Below are positions 25,774 through 35,414 of a stretch of DNA of 64,000 bases, one piece after another. This stretch comes from Pseudomonas sediminis (GTDB taxonomy: Bacteria > Pseudomonadota > Gammaproteobacteria > Pseudomonadales > Pseudomonadaceae), in the NCBI RefSeq assembly GCF_002741105.1, contig NZ_NIQU01000001.1:682001-746000 (forward strand), written 5' to 3'. The position numbers and the translations under genes are program-made. The notes under the pieces were generated by a model. The model worked only from the letters and a program-made list of their open reading frames with translations, made no database searches and had not been told where the DNA came from. Numbering within the stretch: position 1 is the stretch's first letter; every line of letters begins with the position of its first letter.

Positions 25774-26991
25774 ATGGCCGAAAAAGCTCTAAAAACCAGC
25801 GCATTCAAATGGGAAGGTAAAGACAGACGCGGTGCGGTCGTCTCCGGCGTGATCAATGGGCAAAACCCGGCGCTGATCAAAGCGCAACTGCGCAAACAGG
25901 GCATTAACCCGACCAAAGTACGCAAGCAGTCTTCACTGTCCTTTGGCAAAGGCAAAAAGATCAAGCCCATGGATATCGCCCTGTTTACCCGGCAGATGGC
26001 GACCATGATGAAGGCCGGTGTACCGCTACTACAGTCCTTCGACATCATCGGCGAGGGCTTTGACAACCCCAATATGCGCAAACTGGTCGATGAGGTTAAA
26101 CAGGAAGTGGCAGCAGGTAACAGCTTCGCCACCTCGCTGCGCAAGAAGCCGGAATACTTCGATGAGCTCTACTGCAATCTGGTGGAGTCCGGCGAGCAAG
26201 CCGGCGCCCTGGAAAACCTACTGGACCGGATCGCTACCTATAAAGAAAAAACCGAAGCACTGAAGGCCAAGATCAAGAAAGCGATGAATTACCCCATCGC
26301 GGTAATCGTGGTAGCAGTTATCGTGTCTGCAATTTTGCTGATTAAGGTGGTTCCGCAATTCGAATCTGTCTTTGCCAGTTTTGGAGCCGAACTACCAGCC
26401 TTTACACAAATGGTTATCGGTATTTCACAAGCACTTCAGACATGGTGGTTTGTTGTGCTAGTCGCTCTGCTGGTGATCGGTTTCTCCTTCAAGGAAGGCC
26501 TTAAGCGTTCGCAAAAGTTCAGGGATGCGGTTGATCGTGGAGTTCTGAAGCTGCCGATAGTCGGCGATATTTTGTATAAGTCCGCCGTAGCCCGTTTTGC
26601 GCGTACTCTGTCAACAACGTTCGCTGCCGGCGTACCGCTGGTAGACGCTCTCGACTCGGTATCCGGCGCTACCGGCAACGTAGTGTTCAAGAACGCAACC
26701 AACAAGATCAAGGCCGATGTATCTACCGGCATGCAACTAAATTTTTCAATGCGCACCACGGGCACCTTCCCGTCGATGGCAATACAAATGACTGCCATTG
26801 GTGAAGAGTCCGGCTCATTGGATGAGATGCTGGACAAAGTCGCCAGCTTCTACGAAGAAGAAGTGGACAATATGGTCGACGGCCTAACCAGCCTGATGGA
26901 GCCCATCATCATGTCCGTTCTGGGCGTACTGGTCGGCGGCCTGATCATCGCCATGTACCTGCCAATCTTCCAATTGGGCGCCGTCGTCTAA
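25774..26991 (+). CDS. pilC: Type IV pilus inner-membrane platform protein
   Basis: A 405-aa GspF-family protein that links the assembly ATPases to the growing pilus. Two GspF domains are seen: one after the basic linker with TRQMATMMKAGVPLLQ, the other with ARTLSTTFAAGVPLVDALD. Three transmembrane spans are visible (VIVVAVIVSAILLIKVV, WWFVVLVALLVIGF, and MSVLGVLVGGLIIAMYLPIF). It starts 2 nt after pilB and ends directly at the pilD ATG. The middle third (about 26240-26760) looks lower in GC than its neighbours. Confidence 0.96.
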   Translation: MAEKALKTSAFKWEGKDRRGAVVSGVINGQNPALIKAQLRKQGINPTKVRKQSSLSFGKGKKIKPMDIALFTRQMATMMKAGVPLLQSFDIIGEGFDNPNMRKLVDEVKQEVAAGNSFATSLRKKPEYFDELYCNLVESGEQAGALENLLDRIATYKEKTEALKAKIKKAMNYPIAVIVVAVIVSAILLIKVVPQFESVFASFGAELPAFTQMVIGISQALQTWWFVVLVALLVIGFSFKEGLKRSQKFRDAVDRGVLKLPIVGDILYKSAVARFARTLSTTFAAGVPLVDALDSVSGATGNVVFKNATNKIKADVSTGMQLNFSMRTTGTFPSMAIQMTAIGEESGSLDEMLDKVASFYEEEVDNMVDGLTSLMEPIIMSVLGVLVGGLIIAMYLPIFQLGAVV

Positions 26992-27861
26992 ATGCTTGCG
27001 TTCGACTTTCTGGCCAGCCATGTGCTGGCCTTTGTTTTGTGTGCTTTGTTGCTAGGTTTGCTGGTGGGCAGCTTCCTCAACGTCGTGGTTTACCGTCTAC
27101 CTCTGATGCTGCAACGCGACTGGCAGAACCAGGCTCGCGAGGTGCTGGAGTTGCCGCCAGCACCAGCAGCAGAAACCTTCAACCTTTTCCTGCCCAATTC
27201 TTGCTGCCCGCAATGTGGCCATGAGATTCGCCCTTGGGAGAACATCCCAGTCATGAGCTATCTGTTCCTGCGCGGCAAGTGTTCGAACTGCAAAACCCCT
27301 ATCAGCAAACGTTACCCCATCGTCGAACTGGCCTGTGGCCTGCTTTCCGCTTACGTCGCCTGGCATTTCGGTTTCACCTGGCAGGCCGGGGCGATGCTGG
27401 TGCTGGCTTGGGGACTGCTGGCGATGAGCTTGATCGATGCCGACCACCAGATCCTGCCGGATGTGCTGGTGCTGCCGTTGCTTTGGCTGGGCTTGATCGT
27501 CAATTACTTAGGGTTGTTCACCAGCCTGGAAGATGCCCTGTGGGGGGCGATTGCCGGCTATTTGAGCCTGTGGTCGGTGTATTGGCTGTTCAAGCTGATC
27601 ACCGGCAAGGAGGGCATGGGTTATGGCGACTTCAAGCTGCTAGCGATGCTCGGTGCCTGGGGTGGCTGGCAGATTCTGCCGTTGACCATTCTGCTGTCGT
27701 CGCTGGTCGGGGCGGTGCTGGGGGTAATCATGCTGCGCATGCGTGGCAGTGATTCCGGCACACCGATTCCCTTCGGCCCTTATCTGGCGATTGCCGGGTG
27801 GATCGCCCTGCTGTGGGGCGATGTGATTACCGGCAGTTATCTGAAGTTCGCTGGGTTTTGA
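26992..27861 (+). CDS. pilD: Prepilin peptidase / N-methyltransferase
   Basis: A bifunctional membrane enzyme that cleaves prepilin leaders and methylates the new N-terminal Phe. It serves both pilins here and probably type II secretion pseudopilins. It has 289 aa. The cytoplasmic N-terminal domain has a tetracysteine zinc motif (CCPQCG, CSNCK). The two catalytic aspartates lie in IDADHQILPD and in GYGDFKLLAMLGAWGG. About eight hydrophobic helices. The start codon follows the pilC stop directly. Confidence 0.96.
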   Translation: MLAFDFLASHVLAFVLCALLLGLLVGSFLNVVVYRLPLMLQRDWQNQAREVLELPPAPAAETFNLFLPNSCCPQCGHEIRPWENIPVMSYLFLRGKCSNCKTPISKRYPIVELACGLLSAYVAWHFGFTWQAGAMLVLAWGLLAMSLIDADHQILPDVLVLPLLWLGLIVNYLGLFTSLEDALWGAIAGYLSLWSVYWLFKLITGKEGMGYGDFKLLAMLGAWGGWQILPLTILLSSLVGAVLGVIMLRMRGSDSGTPIPFGPYLAIAGWIALLWGDVITGSYLKFAGF

Positions 27862-27879
27862 GCTAATCCAGCGACACTC

Positions 27880-27954
27880 GTCACTGCCGCGAAGGCGGGA
27901 GTCCAGGAGTTATCCTGACTCCACGAGCTGGGTCCCCACCTTCGCGGGGATGAC
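27880..27954. repeat. Inverted repeat between pilD and coaE
   Basis: GTCACTGCCGCGAAGGCGGGAG at the left faces CCCCACCTTCGCGGGGATGAC at the right. It is an imperfect palindrome of the CCCGCGAAGGCGGG kind that is scattered in many proteobacterial genomes. It may end or protect the pilBCD message. Confidence 0.7.
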
Positions 27955-28038
27955 GGATCGCGGCACACGCGGTTCGCATCATCCAGCAATCCCCCCTACA
28001 ATCGCGGCCTTGAGCAATAACGAGGCTGCATTGGCGTC

Positions 28039-28647
28039 ATGAAACCCTGGATACTCGGCCTGACTGGCGGCATTGGCAGCGGCAAGAGCGCGGTGGCGCA
28101 AGGCTTTATCGAGCGCGGCGTGCACGTGGTGGACGCCGATCATGCTGCGCGCTGGGTGGTTGAGCCAGGCCGACCAGCGCTGACCAGGATCGTCGAGCAC
28201 TTCGGTGCAGGTGTACTGCAAGCCAACGGCGAGCTGGACCGCGCCGCGCTGCGCAAGCTGATATTTGCCGCCCCCGAGCAGCGCCGCTGGCTGGAAAGCC
28301 TGCTGCACCCACTGATCGGCCAGGAGATCGTGCAGGTGTTGGCGCGCGCAGAATCGCCCTATGCGATTCTGGTGTCGCCACTGCTGGTCGAGTCCGGTCA
28401 ACGGCAGATGACCCAACGTATATTGGTCGTCGACACACCGGCCGAGTTGCAGGTGCAGCGCACCATCGCACGCGACCAGAGTTCGGAAGAACAGGTTCGC
28501 GCCATCATGCAGGCTCAGGCCAGCCGCGAAGAGCGCCTGCGCCATGCCCACGACGTACTGGTCAATGATCGAGACAGGGTTTGGCTGGACGCGGAGGTCG
28601 AGCGCCTGCACAACTTCTATCTGACCCTGCGCGGAGGCCAACCATGA
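28039..28647 (+). CDS. coaE: Dephospho-CoA kinase
   Basis: The last step of coenzyme A synthesis: phosphorylation of dephospho-CoA with ATP. It has 202 aa. The P-loop [17 protein letters not shown] lies at the N-terminus, followed by [13 protein letters not shown] for the substrate Asp, and LLVESGQ and the lid with [11 protein letters not shown]. The 3' end overlaps yacG in an ATGA junction. It has the same position after pilD as in P. aeruginosa. Confidence 0.96.
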   Translation: MKPWILGLTGGIGSGKSAVAQGFIERGVHVVDADHAARWVVEPGRPALTRIVEHFGAGVLQANGELDRAALRKLIFAAPEQRRWLESLLHPLIGQEIVQVLARAESPYAILVSPLLVESGQRQMTQRILVVDTPAELQVQRTIARDQSSEEQVRAIMQAQASREERLRHAHDVLVNDRDRVWLDAEVERLHNFYLTLRGGQP

Positions 28648-28838
28648 CCACGACCGTTCAATGTCCCACCTGCGGTGCGCCCGTCGAGTGGAAAACCGAG
28701 AGCATCTATCGTCCGTTCTGCTGCGAGCGTTGCAAGCTGATCGACCTGGGTGCCTGGGCCGCCGAAGAACATGCGATTCCCGGCAATGACCTGGAAGACG
28801 AGATGTTCAGTGGCGATCTGCCAACGCGGCCGCATTGA
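28644..28838 (+). CDS. yacG: DNA gyrase inhibitor YacG, zinc-binding
   Basis: A 64-aa zinc protein with four cysteines: CPTCG near the N-terminus and [23 protein letters not shown], the family signature. E. coli YacG binds GyrB and blocks DNA binding. The ATG overlaps the coaE stop by 4 nt. The longer frame starting inside coaE lacks a ribosome site, so this start is preferred. Confidence 0.95.
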   Translation: MTTTVQCPTCGAPVEWKTESIYRPFCCERCKLIDLGAWAAEEHAIPGNDLEDEMFSGDLPTRPH

Positions 28839-28904
28839 CGAGCAATCGCAGCTAAAGCCGCTCCTGCAGTCACGCCTGGAAACGCATAGCGCACCCTACG
28901 GTTC

Positions 28905-29120
28905 TCAGGGGCGCATAAAAGCGTAGTCGCGGTCATCATCGAGGTTGTCGGCGAGAAACTGCAGTTCGTGCGCCAGCTCTTGGGGATCACGCAGCGCCCT
29001 GCTCCGCTGCACGACCTCCGACAGCAGCGCGCGCAATGCCACGATAGGCTCATGACCCTGCACTTCGGCGTCATGCAAGTCGTCCTGAACAACGTTTCTT
29101 GCCCAGCTGTGAACACTCAT
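28905..29120 (-). CDS. Conserved small hypothetical protein (71 aa)
   Basis: A 71-residue acidic, helical protein, MSVHSWARNVVQ to DRDYAFMRP. GAGGG lies 7 nt before the ATG at 29120, which decides the start over a longer frame. I do not recognise a domain. Position after yacG and before the CbiM-like gene fits a conserved small gene of pseudomonads. Confidence 0.65.
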   Translation of the reverse strand: MSVHSWARNVVQDDLHDAEVQGHEPIVALRALLSEVVQRSRALRDPQELAHELQFLADNLDDDRDYAFMRP

Positions 29121-29226
29121 ATCGAGTCCCTCGGAGGCGTTTCTCACAGCATGGCGGCAGGCCCGTTTCGGATATTGACGGGGATCAATCCGCTCGCCGC
29201 CATTCAATCGGCCAATACGGCGTCAT

Positions 29227-29916
29227 TCACTCGCCACGATCACTCTCCTTCCAGGGCACCTGCAGGTAGCGGCTGCGGTTGAAGGTTTCCAACCAGTCCG
29301 GGTAGAACACCACCAACGCGGTGACGATGGTGCCGTTGATGAAGGCTTCGGGGAACGCCACCAGCCACAGGTAGCCGGCAAAGTCGTCCAGCCAGGGCGG
29401 CATGGGGAACAGCCCGTCCATCCACAACAGCGCGAGACCGCCGAGCAAGGTCATCAGGGTCGCCAATGCTGCCGGGAAGAACCCGCAGAAGAAGATGTAG
29501 ACGAACAGGTTGCGCGGCTGCGCGCGCTCCACACGCAGCGCGCACAGCTCGGTAATCAGGATGGGGGTCAGCACCAGCAACACGCCGTTGACGCCGAGCG
29601 AAGCCAGGTCCATACGGCCGATAGCCAGCAGGCCAAGCTGCGCCGCCAGGCCGGCCAGCACGGCAAGTGGCCAGTCGAGTAGCAGGGTCACGGCAGTCAT
29701 ACCGATGAAGTGATAGGAAAGCCCGGAGTCGAAATCGCGGCGCACCAGCCAAAGCAGGAACAGCGCGAGCATGGTGCCGAACAGCAGATGCTGGCGGCGT
29801 AGATCACTGAACAGCTCGACCCAGGGCGCCCGCGCCACCGCCCAGAGCAGAGCTAGCCCGTAGACCAGCCAGCCGACCAACAAGGTGGAGAACGCCAGCA
29901 GGTTGGAAGCGATCAT
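29227..29916 (-). CDS. Energy-coupling factor transporter permease-like membrane protein (CbiM-type)
   Basis: A 229-aa protein with six or seven hydrophobic helices. It has the pattern of CbiM/ECF substrate-specific components, for example SYHFIGMTAVTLLLDWPLAVLAG and LASLGVNGVLLVLTPILITELCAL. No ATPase or T-component gene is adjacent, so its substrate (cobalt, nickel or other) is unknown. Stands alone. Confidence 0.75.
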   Translation of the reverse strand: MIASNLLAFSTLLVGWLVYGLALLWAVARAPWVELFSDLRRQHLLFGTMLALFLLWLVRRDFDSGLSYHFIGMTAVTLLLDWPLAVLAGLAAQLGLLAIGRMDLASLGVNGVLLVLTPILITELCALRVERAQPRNLFVYIFFCGFFPAALATLMTLLGGLALLWMDGLFPMPPWLDDFAGYLWLVAFPEAFINGTIVTALVVFYPDWLETFNRSRYLQVPWKESDRGE

Positions 29917-30113
29917 GCGCGAACACCCTCTCCTTCATTCATCGCCATGCCCGGCAGTCTACACCGGTACTCGGATTTGATTTTGCCGGCAGAGCAGTTG
30001 CCCTGCCATTGATCGACAACAGCCAACGAAACCCTGCTGGATTTCCACGCTCACTGGAACGACTGGAGTTGCAGCACTGGCATGCGGGTAAGCGCTACGG
30101 CTAAGCTGTGGTC

Positions 30114-30743
30114 ATGGACGATTCCGATTATCTGCGCTTACTCACGCACCAGGCCGAACAGGCCAATGCCTTCCTCTCCAACGCGAAGAAATGGGAGCGT
30201 GAGCGCTGGGTTTGTCAGCGCCTGCTGCAGGCCTTGAACGTGCGCCATCACAGCGACGACTTTACACCCAGTGGCCAGGAGCCACCGGACGTGCTGTTTC
30301 GCGATGCCAATTTCGAAGTGTTTTTCGTGCTCGATGAAGGCCGGCGCCTCAATGACGAGTGGCGCGCCGAACTGGAGCGTCGCCGCAGCGCCTTTTCCCT
30401 GAGCCAGCTGGTACGCCGCGAAGCGCGCCCCAAACGCATTCCCGCCAGCGAAATGCAGGCGCGTCTGGCGCCGACCTTGCGCAAGAAGGCGCATAACTAT
30501 CGCGAGCGTGGCATCGACCTCGGCGAACTCGATCTGGTCGCCTTCGTCAGCCTCAAGCGCTCCGTGCTCGACTGCAACAGCCACTTCCCGCCGCCCACCG
30601 AATATCTGCGCCAGGGCTGGCGCTCGCTGTCGCTGGTTGGCCCGCGCTTCGCCCGCGTGCTGTTCGCTCACCCGGACGCGCCGGATTTTCTGCGGCACAA
30701 CCTCGGGCGCAGCCTGCTGTTCGACATAGGAATCGGTCTATGA
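30114..30743 (+). CDS. DUF1780 domain protein
   Basis: A 209-aa soluble protein of the DUF1780 family, found mainly in Pseudomonas. The sequence is rich in charged helices (AKKWERERWVCQRLLQALN, LDEGRRLNDEWRAELERRR). No catalytic motif is recognised. The ATG at 30114 (MDDSDYLRLL) is taken; GTG at 30108 is possible. Its stop overlaps the MOSC gene (30740), so both are one transcript. Confidence 0.8.
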   Translation: MDDSDYLRLLTHQAEQANAFLSNAKKWERERWVCQRLLQALNVRHHSDDFTPSGQEPPDVLFRDANFEVFFVLDEGRRLNDEWRAELERRRSAFSLSQLVRREARPKRIPASEMQARLAPTLRKKAHNYRERGIDLGELDLVAFVSLKRSVLDCNSHFPPPTEYLRQGWRSLSLVGPRFARVLFAHPDAPDFLRHNLGRSLLFDIGIGL

Positions 30744-31288
30744 GCCCCTTGCAGGAATTGCTCGCCGAGGTGCCGCAGGTCGGCCAGGTACGCTGGATAG
30801 GGGTTCGCCCCAAGGCGCGCGAGGCGATGCTCGAAGTCGACGCCGTGGAAGCCCGACGCGACGCCGGCCTGACGGGTGATCACAGCCGCCCCGGGCCACG
30901 CAATGCGCGGCAGGTCACGCTGATTCAGTGGGAGCACCTGGCCGTGGTTGCCGCCCTGCTCGGCCGCGACGCGCCCATGCTACCCAGCGAGCTGCGCCGC
31001 AATATCGCGGTTGCCGGCATCAATCTGTTCAGCCTCAAGGGCCGGCGTTTTCGCATCGGCCCGGCACTGCTGGAGACCACCGGCTGGTGCCAACCCTGCA
31101 CCCGTCTTGAGGAGCGTCTCGGGCGCGGCACCTTCCAGGCCATGCGTGGCCATGGCGGTATCACCGCTCGCGTGATCGAGGGCGGCATCATCCGCCTGGA
31201 GGACGCCGTGAGCGTGGAAACCCTCGAAACGATATCTGACCCGCAGGACAACGACGCTCGCCAAGGCTGGCGGGCACGCCTAGAATAG
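30740..31288 (+). CDS. MOSC domain protein
   Basis: A 182-aa MOSC protein, the fold shared with the C-terminus of molybdenum cofactor sulfurase. Landmarks: DHSRPGPRNARQVTLIQ, LRRNIAVAGINLFSLKG, the conserved Cys motif GWCQPCTRLEERLG, and RGHGGITARVIEGG. Such proteins are thought to bind or transfer sulfur or molybdenum cofactor. It overlaps the DUF1780 gene by 4 nt and is followed by a DUF3094 gene, so a small operon is likely. Confidence 0.85.
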   Translation: MSPLQELLAEVPQVGQVRWIGVRPKAREAMLEVDAVEARRDAGLTGDHSRPGPRNARQVTLIQWEHLAVVAALLGRDAPMLPSELRRNIAVAGINLFSLKGRRFRIGPALLETTGWCQPCTRLEERLGRGTFQAMRGHGGITARVIEGGIIRLEDAVSVETLETISDPQDNDARQGWRARLE

Positions 31289-31312
31289 CCGCATTCAATC
31301 AGAGGCCCACCC

Positions 31313-31486
31313 ATGACCAGTCGCCTGAGCCCCGAAGACCAACAGAAAGTCGACCAATACCTGAGCGCACCGCAGCATCAGGTCGAACGTCAACCGTTTC
31401 GTGTTTGGCGTCTGCTGGCGGTGGTCCTGGTCGTGACCATTGGCCTGGGCCTGCTGAGCCGCCTTCTGAGTCGACTGGTGCTATGA
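31313..31486 (+). CDS. DUF3094 small membrane protein (57 aa)
   Basis: A 57-residue protein, starting MTSRLSPEDQQKVDQYLSAP and ending with one transmembrane helix (LLAVVLVVTIGLGLLSRLL). It matches the DUF3094 family of Pseudomonas. It lies 24 nt after the MOSC gene and 63 nt before the NADH dehydrogenase. It looks like a single-pass cytoplasm-facing protein of unknown function. Confidence 0.8.
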   Translation: MTSRLSPEDQQKVDQYLSAPQHQVERQPFRVWRLLAVVLVVTIGLGLLSRLLSRLVL

Positions 31487-31549
31487 GCTGCCTTGCGCTC
31501 GCCCTCTCGCACTCACACCGCATTTTTCAAAGCCTTGTGAGCAATATCC

Positions 31550-32851
31550 ATGTCCCATCGCATCGTGATTGTCGGCGGCGGCGCCGGCGGTTTGGAGCTG
31601 GCCACCCGCCTTGGTAGAAAACTGGGCAAGAGTGGCGCTGCCCGGATCATTCTGGTCGACGCCAACCTCACCCACATCTGGAAGCCCCTGCTGCACGAAG
31701 TGGCCGCCGGCTCGCTGAACTCCTCGGAAGACGAACTGAACTACGTGGCCCAGGCCAAGTGGAACCATTTCGAGTTTCAGCTCGGCCGCATGTCCGGCCT
31801 GGACCGCGCCGGCAAGAGCATCACCCTGGCACCGACGCTGGATGACGACGGCCAGGTGCTGATGCCTGAGCGCAGCATCAGTTATGACAGCCTGGTGATC
31901 GCTGTCGGCAGCACCACCAATGACTTCGGCACGCCCGGCGCCGCTGAGCACTGCATTTTCCTCGACACCCGCGCGCAGGCCGAACGCTTCCACCGGCGCA
32001 TGCTCAGCCACTACCTGCGCGCGCATGCCAGCGAGAGCGAAGACGGCTCGAAGATCGATATCGCTATCGTCGGTGCCGGTGCCACTGGTGTCGAGCTGGC
32101 TGCAGAACTGCACCACGCTGCCAAACAACTGGCTGCCTATGGCCTCAATCGCATTCGCCCCGAAGACATGCGCATCACCCTGATCGAGGCCGGGCCGCGT
32201 GTACTGCCAGCCCTGCCCGAGCGCATCGCACGGCCGGTACATCAGACCCTGGAGAAGCTCGGCGTCACCGTACTGACCGGCGCCGCCGTCAGTGAAGTGA
32301 CTGCCCAAGGCCTGAAAACCGCCGACGGCAACTTCATCCCGGCCAGTCTGAAAGTCTGGGCGGCCGGCATTCGCGCCCCCGGTTTTCTCAAGGAGCTCGA
32401 CGGACTGGAGAGCAACCGTATCAATCAGCTGCAGGTGCGTCCGACCCTGCAAACGACCCTCGATGACGACGTATTCGCCTTTGGCGACTGCGCAGCCTGC
32501 CCGCAGCCGGGCACCGAGGGCCGCAACGTGCCGCCCCGCGCCCAGGCCGCACACCAACAGGCGTCGCTGCTGGCCAAATCGCTACGTTTGAAGATCAGCG
32601 CCCAGCCGCTGCCGGAATACCGCTATCGCGACTACGGCTCGCTGATCTCGCTGTCGAGTTTCTCTGCAGTCGGCAACCTGATGGGCAACCTGACCGGCAG
32701 CGTCATGCTCGAAGGCTGGCTGGCGCGAGTGTTCTACGTGTCGCTCTACCGCATGCACCAGATGGCTCTGTATGGCGTCCCACGTACCCTGCTGCTGATG
32801 CTCAGCGACCGCATCGGACGCAGTACCGAGCCACGTCTCAAGCTGCACTGA
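31550..32851 (+). CDS. ndh: Type II NADH dehydrogenase (NDH-2)
   Basis: A single-subunit flavoprotein that oxidises NADH and reduces quinone at the inner membrane without pumping protons. It has 433 aa. The FAD Rossmann motif IVGGGAGGLELATRLG is at the N-terminus, the NADH motif IVGAGATGVELAAEL lies mid-protein, and FAFGDCAACPQPG binds FAD near the C-terminus. A C-terminal amphipathic segment should attach it to the membrane. P. aeruginosa has ndh in the same neighbourhood. Confidence 0.93.
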   Translation: MSHRIVIVGGGAGGLELATRLGRKLGKSGAARIILVDANLTHIWKPLLHEVAAGSLNSSEDELNYVAQAKWNHFEFQLGRMSGLDRAGKSITLAPTLDDDGQVLMPERSISYDSLVIAVGSTTNDFGTPGAAEHCIFLDTRAQAERFHRRMLSHYLRAHASESEDGSKIDIAIVGAGATGVELAAELHHAAKQLAAYGLNRIRPEDMRITLIEAGPRVLPALPERIARPVHQTLEKLGVTVLTGAAVSEVTAQGLKTADGNFIPASLKVWAAGIRAPGFLKELDGLESNRINQLQVRPTLQTTLDDDVFAFGDCAACPQPGTEGRNVPPRAQAAHQQASLLAKSLRLKISAQPLPEYRYRDYGSLISLSSFSAVGNLMGNLTGSVMLEGWLARVFYVSLYRMHQMALYGVPRTLLLMLSDRIGRSTEPRLKLH

Positions 32852-33038
32852 AGCTGTCTATACTGGGGCACGGACGCCCCAGTCGTTGGCGAGCGTCCTG
32901 CTCGCCAACATCTGCCCATTCGAGGCATCGCGCATGAATACGCAATGACACGGCAACGCCCCGCCTTCAGCCGCGCCACAGGTTCGGCAACTACCTGACA
33001 TCCCCACTCCAGAATCCGCCTGCAACGGAGCATCGCAG

Positions 33039-34919
33039 ATGCACCCAAGCAATACGACTGCCGCCAAACCCTCGGCCATTGCACTGCTGATCGCCGCTAC
33101 CGGCGTGGTCTACGGCGACATCGGCACCAGCCCGCTGTACACCCTGAAGGAAGTGTTCAATTACGGCGTAGCGCCCAACCATGAGGGCGTACTGGGCATT
33201 CTCTCGCTGATCATCTGGTCATTGATCTGGGTGGTATCGGTCAAGTACGTACTGTTCATTCTGCGCGCGGACAACGACGGCGAAGGCGGCGTCATGGCCC
33301 TGACCTCGCTGGCTCAACGTGCCGCACGCAACTACCCACGTCTGCGCAAGGTGCTGCTGCTGATCGGTCTGTTCGGCGCGGCGCTGTTCTTCGGCGACAG
33401 CATGATCACCCCGGCAATCTCGGTGCTGTCGGCGGTCGAAGGTCTGCAGGTCGCCTTCGACGGTATCGAACGCTGGGTCGTGCCACTGGCACTGGTGATC
33501 CTGGTCAGCCTGTTCCTGATCCAGAAACACGGTACAGCACGCCTTGGCATTCTTTTCGGGCCGGTCATGCTGCTCTGGTTCAGCGTGCTTGCAGTGCTGG
33601 GCGTCCATGGCATCAGCCAGTACCCGGAAGTGCTCAAGGCGCTGAACCCTTACTGGTGCATTCACTTCTTCATCGTCCACCCCGGCATCGGCCTGGCCAT
33701 CCTTGGCGCCGTGGTGCTGGCACTGACCGGAGCCGAGGCGCTGTATGCCGACATGGGCCACTTCGGTCGCAAGCCCATCGCTCGCGCCTGGTTCTTTCTG
33801 GTGCTGCCGGGCCTGTTGCTCAACTACCTGGGACAGGGTGCGCTGATCCTCGCCAACCCGGCCGCCGCACACAATCCTTTCTTCCTGCTGACTCCGGGCT
33901 GGGCGCTGCTGCCGATGGTGGCCCTGTCCACCCTGGCCACGGTGATCGCCTCCCAGGCTGTGATCTCCGGCGCGTTCTCGCTGACCCACCAGGCCATCCT
34001 GCTGGGCTATATCCCGCGCATGTTCATCCAGCACACTTCGGATACCGAACAGGGGCAGATCTACATCGGTACGGTGAACTGGATGCTGATGATCGGCGTC
34101 GTGCTGCTGGTGCTCGGTTTCGGCTCATCCAGTGCCCTCGCCTCGGCCTATGGCGTGGCGGTGACCGGCACCATGCTGATCACCACGCTGCTGGCCGCTG
34201 CCGTGATGCTGCTGTTGTGGAACCTGCCCAAGTGGCTTTCCCTGCCGATACTCGGTGGTTTCCTGCTGGTCGATAGCCTGTTCTTCATCGCCAACCTGCC
34301 CAAGGTGCTGGCCGGAGGCGCTTTCCCGCTGGTCGCCGGGATCGTCCTGTTCGTATTGATGACCACCTGGAAGCGCGGCAAGGAGATCGTCTTCGAGCGC
34401 TTGGGCGAGAATGCCCTACCACTCGATGTGTTCAGCGACAGCATCGCCCGCCAGCCCCCACATCGCGTCAAAGGCACTGCGGTGTTTCTGACCGCACGCA
34501 CCGACAGCGTGCCGCATGCGCTGTTGCACAACCTGCTGCACAACCAGGTGCTGCATGAGCATGTGGTGTTGCTGACGGTGATTAGCGAGGACAGCCCACG
34601 CGTTGCCGCCAGCAAGCGCGTGCAAATTCAGGAGCATGGCGAAGGCTTCTACCGCGTTCTGCTGCATTTCGGCTTCAGCGAACGTCCTGACGTGCCGTTG
34701 GCGCTCAGCCAATGCCAGGTTCCCGGGCTGAGTTTCGAGCCGATGCACACCACCTACTTCATCAGCCGGGAAACGGTGGTTTCGACCCGCCGCATTGGCA
34801 TGGCCCGTTGGCGCGAGATGATCTTCTCCTTCATGCTGAAGAACGCCAACAGCAGCCTGCGCTTTTTCAACCTGCCGCTCAACCGCGTGATCGAACTGGG
34901 TACTCAGGTGGAAATCTGA
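33039..34919 (+). CDS. kup: Low-affinity potassium uptake protein Kup
   Basis: A 626-aa potassium-proton symporter. After a short N-terminus comes the family motif [19 protein letters not shown], then about 12 transmembrane helices, with VMALTSLA and [20 protein letters not shown] as conserved stretches. The C-terminal cytoplasmic domain is about 170 residues. GGAG precedes the ATG. A bidirectional terminator shared with the tRNA operon follows. Confidence 0.96.
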   Translation: MHPSNTTAAKPSAIALLIAATGVVYGDIGTSPLYTLKEVFNYGVAPNHEGVLGILSLIIWSLIWVVSVKYVLFILRADNDGEGGVMALTSLAQRAARNYPRLRKVLLLIGLFGAALFFGDSMITPAISVLSAVEGLQVAFDGIERWVVPLALVILVSLFLIQKHGTARLGILFGPVMLLWFSVLAVLGVHGISQYPEVLKALNPYWCIHFFIVHPGIGLAILGAVVLALTGAEALYADMGHFGRKPIARAWFFLVLPGLLLNYLGQGALILANPAAAHNPFFLLTPGWALLPMVALSTLATVIASQAVISGAFSLTHQAILLGYIPRMFIQHTSDTEQGQIYIGTVNWMLMIGVVLLVLGFGSSSALASAYGVAVTGTMLITTLLAAAVMLLLWNLPKWLSLPILGGFLLVDSLFFIANLPKVLAGGAFPLVAGIVLFVLMTTWKRGKEIVFERLGENALPLDVFSDSIARQPPHRVKGTAVFLTARTDSVPHALLHNLLHNQVLHEHVVLLTVISEDSPRVAASKRVQIQEHGEGFYRVLLHFGFSERPDVPLALSQCQVPGLSFEPMHTTYFISRETVVSTRRIGMARWREMIFSFMLKNANSSLRFFNLPLNRVIELGTQVEI

Positions 34920-34928
34920 AACGCAGAA

Positions 34929-34964
34929 ACGACGAAGCCCGCACTTGGCGGGCTTCGTCGTTGT
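34929..34964. terminator. Bidirectional terminator between kup and the tRNA operon
   Basis: A perfect 14-bp stem (ACGACGAAGCCCGC at 34929-34942 with its complement at 34948-34961) and a 5-nt loop. Short T runs flank it on both strands. It can end kup from the left and the Asn-Pro-Lys tRNA transcript from the right. Confidence 0.85.
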
Positions 34965-34965
34965 A

Positions 34966-35041
34966 TGGTGGGTCGTGTAGGATTCGAACCTACGACCAAT
35001 TGGTTAAAAGCCAACTGCTCTACCAACTGAGCTAACGACCC
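34966..35041 (-). tRNA. tRNA-Lys (anticodon TTT)
   Basis: 76 nt including an encoded CCA end (34966-34968). Acceptor stem GGGTCGT pairs with ACGACCC, followed by discriminator A. The anticodon loop reads CTTTTAA, anticodon TTT. The T arm GGTTCGAATCC is standard. Last of three tRNAs in the operon. Confidence 0.97.
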
Positions 35042-35046
35042 AAAAA

Positions 35047-35123
35047 TGGTCGGGGTAGGGGGATTCGAACTCCCGACATCTTGCTCCCAAAGCAAGCGCG
35101 CTACCGGACTGCGCTATACCCCG
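35047..35123 (-). tRNA. tRNA-Pro (anticodon TGG)
   Basis: 77 nt with encoded CCA (35047-35049). Acceptor stem CGGGGTA pairs with TACCCCG. Anticodon loop TTTGGGA gives anticodon TGG. T arm GAGTTCGAATC. Lies 5 nt from tRNA-Lys. Confidence 0.97.
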
Positions 35124-35132
35124 ATAGGAAGT

Positions 35133-35208
35133 TGGCTCCGCGACCTGGACTCGAACCAGGGACCCAATGATTAACAGTCATTTGCTCTACCGACTGAGCT
35201 ATCGCGGA
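35133..35208 (-). tRNA. tRNA-Asn (anticodon GTT)
   Basis: 76 nt with encoded CCA (35133-35135). Acceptor stem TCCGCGA pairs with TCGCGGA, discriminator G. The anticodon loop CTGTTAA gives anticodon GTT. First gene of the operon. Confidence 0.97.
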
Positions 35209-35268
35209 ACTTCGGTCTTCCAGCTCTTCTGCGCTTTGGCTTTCGCTTTACCGCTTCAGAGGCGCGCC

Positions 35269-35296
35269 ATTTTACGTAGCAAAATTTCCCTGTCAA
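35269..35296 (-). promoter_or_regulatory. Sigma-70 promoter of the tRNA operon, GC-rich discriminator
   Basis: On the minus strand a perfect TTGACA (35291-35296), a 16-nt spacer and TAAAAT (35269-35274). GGCGCGCC follows directly; such GC-rich discriminators are typical of promoters under stringent control. It lies about 60 nt before tRNA-Asn. Confidence 0.85.
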
Positions 35297-35414
35297 CCCC
35301 TGCAAACTGCTTTTACGACAATGCTTTGCAGGCAAGCCATGGACTACTATATGTTTCATCGAACTGTGGCACGACGCAGGACGCGCCAGCCGAAGACGCC
35401 AGCCAGGACAGTCC

